The translations under genes and the position numbers were made by a program. The notes beneath the pieces were generated by a model. The model was not told the DNA's origin. It was given only the letters and a program-made list of their open reading frames with translations, and did not search any database. From Brevundimonas sp. AJA228-03 (lineage in GTDB: Bacteria; Pseudomonadota; Alphaproteobacteria; Caulobacterales; Caulobacteraceae), in NCBI RefSeq assembly GCF_017795885.1, contig NZ_CP059297.1:1555001-1619000 (forward strand): a stretch of 64,000 nt of DNA, read 5' to 3'. The first letter of the stretch is position 1, and each line of letters starts with the position of its first letter. Positions 59,423 to 64,000 of the stretch are shown here, in pieces.

Positions 59423-60115
59423 TCAGCGGGCGGGCGGGCCGATGGTGACCGTGAGCGTGCCCAGCCCGTCGATCGCCCCGACCAGGACATCGCCCTGAAC
59501 CACGGGGCCGACCCCTGCCGGTGTGCCCGTATAGATCAGGTCGCCCGGCTCGAGGCGATAGAATCTGGACAGATGGGCGATGACTTCCGGCACCGACCAG
59601 ATCAGGTCCGCCAGGTCGCCGGTCTGTTTTGTCACGCCGTTGACCGCAAGGGTGACGGTGCCCTTCGATACATCCAATCCGGCGGCCGGATGGATGGGCC
59701 CCAGCGGCTTGGATTCCTCGACATTCTTGCTGACGTCCCATGGGCGGCCGGCGTCGCGGGCCATGAACTGAAGGTCGCGGCGGGTCATGTCGAGGCCGAT
59801 GGCATAGCCATAGATAAGGTCCATGGCCCGGTCCTCCGTGACCTCGCGGCCTGACTGGCCGATGGCGATGACCAGCTCGATCTCGTGCTGGTAATCCGAG
59901 GTCGCCTGGGGATAGGCGATGGTGCTGCCGTCCGGCACGACGGTTTCGGCCCAGCTGGTGAAGAAGAAGGGCGGTTCACGATCCGGATCCTTGCCCATCT
60001 CGCGGGCATGGGCGGCGTAGTTGCGGCCGATGCAGAACAGGCGACGGACGGGGAAGCGCTCGCCCGTGGTGGTCGGGGCCAGAACGGCGGGGGGCGGCGC
60101 GAAGGTCAAGGTCAC
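59423..60115 (-). CDS. Fumarylacetoacetate hydrolase family protein (fumarylpyruvate hydrolase-like)
   Basis: A 230-residue FAH-family enzyme of the short type (YcgM/NagK/FAHD1-like): FCIGRNYAAHAREMG, metal-binding Glu residues in YQHEIELVIAIG, YGYAIGLDMTRRDLQ, and GDLIYTGTPAGVGPV. It cleaves an acylpyruvate such as fumarylpyruvate to fumarate and pyruvate. Start GTG 60115, seven bases after GGAAG. It is upstream of, and almost touching, the isomerase gene, so the two form a consecutive pathway pair. Confidence 0.9.
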   Translation of the reverse strand: MTLTFAPPPAVLAPTTTGERFPVRRLFCIGRNYAAHAREMGKDPDREPPFFFTSWAETVVPDGSTIAYPQATSDYQHEIELVIAIGQSGREVTEDRAMDLIYGYAIGLDMTRRDLQFMARDAGRPWDVSKNVEESKPLGPIHPAAGLDVSKGTVTLAVNGVTKQTGDLADLIWSVPEVIAHLSRFYRLEPGDLIYTGTPAGVGPVVQGDVLVGAIDGLGTLTVTIGPPAR

Positions 60116-60526
60116 GCGTTGTCTTCCTTGTAAAGGCTCAATGTTTCCCGGCAGGCCTGGTCGGGTCACGACTTCGATCCAGCCGCCGGACCCGGGTCTT
60201 CGCAAAATGACGTTATTTCATTTCTGGTTCGAGGGACATCATCTTGCCCTCCGCTTGCTGGAGTATCTCGCCGGGCCGGATGCGCCCATCGGCGCGTGAG
60301 AGATCGATGCCATTGGGCGCGTCCGGAAGGTGGGCGTTGATGTCATCCGATCGCATGGCATACTCCCACTCGACCCGTATCGATATCGAGGGGGACGATC
60401 AGGCCAGGCAATAGAAAGCGCTGTCTTTGTTCCGATTATCAACGGCGCGACCGGTGTCACGCGTCTTGTCGCAAAATCGCCAAGGCTTGCCCGTAAGGGT
60501 CTGTTTTCCTGATATTTTTATGGTTC
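60116..60526. other. 411-base non-coding stretch between the hydrolase operon and tRNA-Ser
   Basis: No gene with supporting features. It contains the promoter region of the hydrolase operon, including the dyad AAATGA-N7-TCATTT at 60205-60223 (about 90 bases before the GTG start), a plausible operator. An AT-rich patch (60500-60522) lies just downstream of tRNA-Ser on that gene's strand. The TCGATATCGA palindrome near 60380 is probably chance. Confidence 0.45.
60205..60223. promoter_or_regulatory. Inverted repeat upstream of the hydrolase-isomerase-reductase operon
   Basis: AAATGA-CGTTATT-TCATTT, six-base arms with a seven-base centre in an otherwise GC-rich context. It is placed about 90 bases before the hydrolase GTG. 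It could bind a GntR-, MarR- or IclR-type catabolic regulator; none is encoded nearby. Confidence 0.35.
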
Positions 60527-60618
60527 TGGCGGAGACGGAGGGATTCGAACCCTCGGTACCCCTTACAGGGTACGACGATTTAGCAAACCGTTGCCTTCAG
60601 CCACTCGGCCACGTCTCC
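60527..60618 (-). tRNA. tRNA-Ser (anticodon GCT)
   Basis: On the minus strand: acceptor GGAGACG/CGTCTCC, D arm GGCCGAGTGGCTGAAGGC, anticodon loop TTGCTAA (GCT), a long variable arm (TCGTACCCTGTAAGGGGTACCGA) as in class II tRNAs, T arm GGGTTCGAATCCC, discriminator G and encoded CCA; 92 bases. Confidence 0.97.
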
Positions 60619-60781
60619 GGCAGGACGGCTCGATAGCCGAGGGCGGGCGAAGGCGCAATCCGCCCGATGAATATCCGCGCGTCACCGCGCGAGAGCGAAG
60701 GACGACTTTCCCCGACGTGATCTTGTGACCGTCGTCGCGGAGGGATAGGGCTTTGCCTCCATCGCTTCCCGGGAGAGCAAA

Positions 60782-61087
60782 ATGGCCGATCTGGCTCAGG
60801 TTACCGATCACATCCGCGCCGCTGTCGGCGACAACTCCGGTCTGGGCAAGACCGTCAAGCTGGACATGGGCGACGCGGGCAAGATCTTCATCGACGGGGC
60901 GTCGGTGCCGAACGCCGTGACCAACGACGACAAGCCCGCCGACACCACCGTCACCGTCTCGTGGGACGACTTCATCGCCATGTCCGAGGGCAAGCTGGAC
61001 GGCATGATGGCCTTCATGCAGGGCAAGCTGAAGATCGCCGGCGACATGATGATCGCGCAGAAGCTGATTCCGCTGCTGAAGCGTTAG
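60782..61087 (+). CDS. SCP2 sterol-binding-domain protein
   Basis: A 101-residue stand-alone SCP-2 domain: KTVKLDMGDAGKIFIDGASVP, TTVTVSWDDFIAMSEGKLDGMMAFMQGKLKIAGDM. Such small proteins bind acyl-CoA or sterol-like lipids. It precedes an acyl-CoA dehydrogenase gene on the same strand, with only a palindromic repeat between, so a shared role in fatty-acyl metabolism is plausible. Confidence 0.92.
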   Translation: MADLAQVTDHIRAAVGDNSGLGKTVKLDMGDAGKIFIDGASVPNAVTNDDKPADTTVTVSWDDFIAMSEGKLDGMMAFMQGKLKIAGDMMIAQKLIPLLKR

Positions 61088-61092
61088 ACATC

Positions 61093-61222
61093 AATCCTCC
61101 CCCTTCTGGGGGAGGTGGCGCGGCGCGCCTTCGCGCTGACGGAGGGGGCTCACGTCGAGCGCGGTGTCCGGGGCGACCCCGTGCACCGCTTCGCGGTCCC
61201 CCTCCCCCAATGGGGGAGGATT
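61093..61222. repeat. Palindromic repeat, family C, copy 2
   Basis: A 130-base element with ends AATCCTCCCCC-TTCTGGGGGAGG and CCTCCCCCAATGGGGGAGGATT and the internal GGGGCGACCCC and CGCTTCGCGGTCCCCCTC shared with copy 1 at 25658. It starts 5 bases after the SCP2 stop and ends 4 bases before the acyl-CoA dehydrogenase ATG; its terminal GGGGGAGGATT is that gene's ribosome-binding site. Confidence 0.85.
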
Positions 61223-61226
61223 ATCC

Positions 61227-62441
61227 ATGGACTTCAAGCATTCCGACAAGGCCCTGCACTGGCAGGAGCGGGTCACCCGGTTCCTCGACGACAAGGTGCT
61301 GCCGCGCGCCGCCGACTACTGGGCCGAGGTTCATCGTGACCACACCGTCCAGCCGAAGACCATGGAGTCGCTGAAGGCCGAGGCGCGCGATGCCGGCCTG
61401 TGGAACATGTTCCTGCCGGGCGAGCACGGCACCGGCCTGACCAACCTCGAATACGCGCCGCTGGCCGAGGCCATGGGACGGGCCGGTCTGTGGACGCCAG
61501 AGGTCTTCAACTGCAACGCCCCCGACACCGGCAATATGGAGGTGCTCCATATGTACGGGAATGCGGCCCAGCAGGAACGCTGGCTGAAGCCGCTCATGGC
61601 GGGCGAGATCCGCTCGGCCTTCCTGATGACCGAGCCGGCCGTCGCCTCCTCGGACGCGACCAACATCCAGACCTCGATCGTGCGCGAGGGCGACGAGTAT
61701 GTGATCAACGGCCGCAAATGGTGGTCGACCAACATGGGCCATCCGAACGTCGCCATCGCCATCGTGATGGGCAAGACCGACACGGAAGCCGCCACTCACG
61801 CCCAGCAGTCCCAGATCCTGGTGCCCACGAATACACCCGGCTTCCGGGTCGAGCGGATGCTGACCGTGTTCGGCTATGACGAGCGTCCGATCGGACATGC
61901 CGAGGTCGTCCTGGATAACGTCCGGGTCCCGGTCGAGAACCTGATTGCCGGGGAGGGCCGGGGCTTCGAGATCGCGCAAGGGCGTCTGGGGCCGGGCCGC
62001 ATCCACCACTGCATGCGGGTGATCGGCGCTGCGGAAAAGGCGCTGGAGCTGATGTGCCAGCGGTTGCTCAACCGCACCGCCTTCAGAAAGACCCTGTCCG
62101 AACATTCGGTCTGGGAACAGCGCGTCGGAGAGGCCCGCACCAATATCGAGATGTGCCGCCTGATGGTGCTGAAGGCCGCCTGGATGATGGACAATGGCGG
62201 GGCCAAGAACGCGAAGTCCGAGATCGCCCAGATCAAGGTCGCAGCCCCCAGGATGGCGCTGCAGATCATCGACGACGCCATCCAGGCGTTCGGCGGCGCG
62301 GGCGTCTCGGGCGACACTCCTCTGGCCGAGATGTATGCAGCCGTCCGCACCCTTCGCCTCGCGGACGGTCCGGATGAGGTGCACAATCGCACGATCGCCC
62401 GGCTGGAATACGCCAGACACGGTGGTCGTCCGGTCCGGTAG
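61227..62441 (+). CDS. Acyl-CoA dehydrogenase family protein
   Basis: A 404-residue flavoenzyme. Domain features are the N-terminal helical region, the FAD/substrate strand FLMTEPAVASSDATNIQTS, WWSTNMGHP, and the C-terminal QIIDDAIQAFGGAGVSGDTPLAEMY with VRTLRLADGPDEVH. It oxidises an acyl-CoA to the 2-enoyl-CoA. It resembles the ACAD10/11-like group. ATG 61227 is preceded by GGGAGGATT supplied by repeat C2; extended frames through the repeat are excluded. Confidence 0.93.
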   Translation: MDFKHSDKALHWQERVTRFLDDKVLPRAADYWAEVHRDHTVQPKTMESLKAEARDAGLWNMFLPGEHGTGLTNLEYAPLAEAMGRAGLWTPEVFNCNAPDTGNMEVLHMYGNAAQQERWLKPLMAGEIRSAFLMTEPAVASSDATNIQTSIVREGDEYVINGRKWWSTNMGHPNVAIAIVMGKTDTEAATHAQQSQILVPTNTPGFRVERMLTVFGYDERPIGHAEVVLDNVRVPVENLIAGEGRGFEIAQGRLGPGRIHHCMRVIGAAEKALELMCQRLLNRTAFRKTLSEHSVWEQRVGEARTNIEMCRLMVLKAAWMMDNGGAKNAKSEIAQIKVAAPRMALQIIDDAIQAFGGAGVSGDTPLAEMYAAVRTLRLADGPDEVHNRTIARLEYARHGGRPVR

Positions 62442-62525
62442 GGGGTTGACAGCAGGCGTCGGCCACGGCGTCTGCGGCCTCTCGTTCCGGCAACGAAACC
62501 GGACCGACCGTGTTAGCGTAAGCTC

Positions 62526-62546
62526 GGACGGCCAGCGCGGCCGTCC
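62526..62546 (+). promoter_or_regulatory. Perfect 8-bp hairpin before the ergothioneine gene
   Basis: GGACGGCC-AGCGC-GGCCGTCC, a perfect stem of eight pairs with a five-base loop, ending 23 bases before the ATG at 62570. It may be an operator or an mRNA leader hairpin; no T-run follows. The rest of the gap 62442-62569 shows only an isolated TTGACA at 62446. Confidence 0.4.
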
Positions 62547-62569
62547 AGCGCCCCACGGAGCAGGGTCCG

Positions 62570-64000
62570 ATGACGTCTTCACCCCGGATCGCGGCTCGCG
62601 ACAATGACGACGTCCAGCGCTTCCGGGCCGTAAGGGCGGCCATGCCCGCGCTGGCCGAGGGCCTGTCGGTGGAGGATCTGACCGCCCAGTCCATGCCGGA
62701 CGCCAGCCCGTCCAAATGGCATCTGGCGCATACCAGCTGGTTCTTCGAGGCGATGATTCTGGCGGCTGACCCGGATTATGTGCCGGTCGATGGCCGGCTG
62801 CAGCCGCTGTTCAATTCCTACTACGAGAGCCTCGGTCGGCGGGTCGAACGCGGCGAGCGCGGGCTGATGACGCGTCCGTCGCTGGACGACGTCATGGCCT
62901 ATCGGGGCGAGATCGACCGCCGCATGGAGGCGCGGCTGGAGGCTGGCCTGGGCGGCGATATGGATCGCTATCTGTTCGTGCTGGGCCTGCATCACGACCA
63001 GCAGCACCAGGAGCTGTTCCTGATGGATCTGCTGCACCTGATGTCACGGTCTCCGCTGGACCCGGCAGCCTGTCCGGTGGAGCCGCGTCCCGGTGGGCCG
63101 ATGCAGTCGGCACGCGGCGGGACCACGCGCTTCGAGGGCGGGCTGGTCGATATCGGTCACGACGGCCGGGGGTTCGCCTTCGACAATGAGGGGCCTCGAC
63201 ACCGCGTGTGGCTGGAGCCGTTCCTGCTCGACCACGACCTGGTCACCAACGGCCAGTGGATGGCCTTCATGGCCGACGGCGGATATCGCCGCGCGGAACA
63301 CTGGCTGGCCGACGGCTGGGCCACGGTGAAGGCCGAGGGCTGGACCGCGCCGCTCTATTGGCGTGAGGACGACGGTGTCTGGACCGTGCTGGGACTGACG
63401 GGGCGCGCGCCGGTCAATCCGGATGCCCCGGTCCGTCATATCAGCGCCTACGAGGCCGAGGCCTTCGCGGCCTGGTCGGGCCGGCGCCTGCCGACCGAGG
63501 CCGAGTGGGAAAGCGCCGTCACCACCGCGCCGGACGTGTTCTCGAACCTGTTCAACGAGGTCTGGCAACATACCTCCAGCGCCTACGCCCCCTATCCGGG
63601 GTTTCGCCCGACCGAGGGCACGGCGTCGGAATACAACGGGAAATTCATGGCCAATCAGCGCGTGCTGAGGGGCGGCAGCCTGGCCACGCCGCCGGGACAT
63701 GCCCGGGCGACCTACCGCAACTTCTTCTATCCGCAGCAGAGGTGGGCCTTCATGGGCTTGAGACTGGCGGCCGACGCGCCCGCCGCAAGACGACCCCGCA
63801 TCGAGGACGTCGAGACCGCGCGCTTCCGCGCCGAACTGATCGCGGGCTTGTCCCGGCCGCAGAAGGCGGTCTCTCCCAAATGGTTCTACGACGCCGCAGG
63901 CTCGGACCTGTTCGAGGACATCACCCGACTGCCGGAATACTATCCCACACGCCAGGAAGCGGCCCTGCTGAAGATCATGGCACCCCGGCTGACAGCGGGC
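62570..64000 (+). CDS. EgtB-EgtD fusion, ergothioneine biosynthesis (3' end outside window)
   Basis: One uninterrupted frame from ATG 62570 to the window edge (477 codons). Residues about 20-170 are the DinB-like iron site of the sulfoxide synthase EgtB: His51 (KWHLAHTSWFFE) plus His142 and His146 (HHDQQHQEL). Residues about 180-402 are the FGE-sulfatase domain (GFAFDNEGPRHRVWLEPF, PVRHISAYEAEAFAAWSGRRLPTEAEWE, RVLRGGS, MGLRLAAD). After about 12 linker residues the frame continues as the start of the histidine trimethyltransferase EgtD: FRAELIAGLSRPQKAVSPKW and FYDAAGSDLFEDITRLPEYY. No stop, frameshift or new start separates them. Confidence 0.88.
   Translation, partial: MTSSPRIAARDNDDVQRFRAVRAAMPALAEGLSVEDLTAQSMPDASPSKWHLAHTSWFFEAMILAADPDYVPVDGRLQPLFNSYYESLGRRVERGERGLMTRPSLDDVMAYRGEIDRRMEARLEAGLGGDMDRYLFVLGLHHDQQHQELFLMDLLHLMSRSPLDPAACPVEPRPGGPMQSARGGTTRFEGGLVDIGHDGRGFAFDNEGPRHRVWLEPFLLDHDLVTNGQWMAFMADGGYRRAEHWLADGWATVKAEGWTAPLYWREDDGVWTVLGLTGRAPVNPDAPVRHISAYEAEAFAAWSGRRLPTEAEWESAVTTAPDVFSNLFNEVWQHTSSAYAPYPGFRPTEGTASEYNGKFMANQRVLRGGSLATPPGHARATYRNFFYPQQRWAFMGLRLAADAPAARRPRIEDVETARFRAELIAGLSRPQKAVSPKWFYDAAGSDLFEDITRLPEYYPTRQEAALLKIMAPRLTAG

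Overview
The window is about 64 kb of very GC-rich, gene-dense chromosome from an alphaproteobacterium, most likely a Caulobacteraceae member such as Brevundimonas (inferred). The supports are the phoR-pstCAB-phoU-phoB order without pstS, the infA-maf-RNase E/G-yacG cluster, a tRNA-His without an encoded G-1 and with A73, and the overall mix of TonB, autotransporter and SGNH genes. I see no prophage, CRISPR array, insertion sequence or rRNA. LAYOUT: 1-778 holds the end of isocitrate lyase and a small gene. 785-9920 holds an MHYT hybrid sensor kinase and the phosphate regulon phoR/pstC/pstA/pstB/phoU/phoB, with a Pho-box-like site before pstC. 9936-10695 is a VapBC-type toxin-antitoxin pair under a perfect palindrome. 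10704-17096 holds Hsp33, a membrane-tailed SDR, a one-chain SerB-SerA fusion for serine synthesis, and an autotransporter esterase. 17246-22068 holds infA/maf/RNase E-G/yacG, tRNA-Phe, the exbB-exbD-tonB energiser and tRNA-His. 22047-24797 holds a TelA-like gene and a ScoAB CoA-transferase with a carboxymuconolactone decarboxylase homologue between its subunits. 24885-28807 is a lipid-modification locus (FAD oxidoreductase and DUF1365, divergent from a cyclopropane-fatty-acid-synthase-type methyltransferase and DUF2177). 28899-33678 holds a duplicated-domain lipoprotein and an O-acetylation cassette (two SGNH proteins plus an MBOAT). 33789-45000 holds tRNA-Lys, an amino-acid permease with an HPt protein, chorismate mutase, ferredoxin-NADP reductase, dipeptidyl peptidase IV, an amidase, an iron permease family protein, a pectate lyase with twin LacI-type operators, an MntR-type regulator and a lipoprotein pair. 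45101-57345 holds a second amidase, then a single eight-gene minus-strand operon that joins a Tat-exported TldD/TldE protease pair to DUF4159, MoxR, DUF58, BatA-like, DUF4175 and a large membrane protein. 57550-64000 holds a ferredoxin reductase/maleylpyruvate isomerase/fumarylpyruvate hydrolase operon, tRNA-Ser, an SCP2 protein, an acyl-CoA dehydrogenase, and an ergothioneine gene in which EgtB reads in frame into EgtD up to the window edge. THEMES: The least ordinary observations are (1) the EgtB-EgtD fusion, whose domain order is opposite to fungal Egt1; (2) the SerB-SerA fusion; (3) the TldD/E plus MoxR-type operon, in which only the metalloprotease subunit carries a Tat signal; and (4) at least three families of short palindromic repeats that have landed at gene 5' ends and there supply a start codon plus signal-peptide n-region, ribosome-binding sites, or a 47-codon in-frame insertion. 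All functions are read from sequence motifs only; no database search was run.
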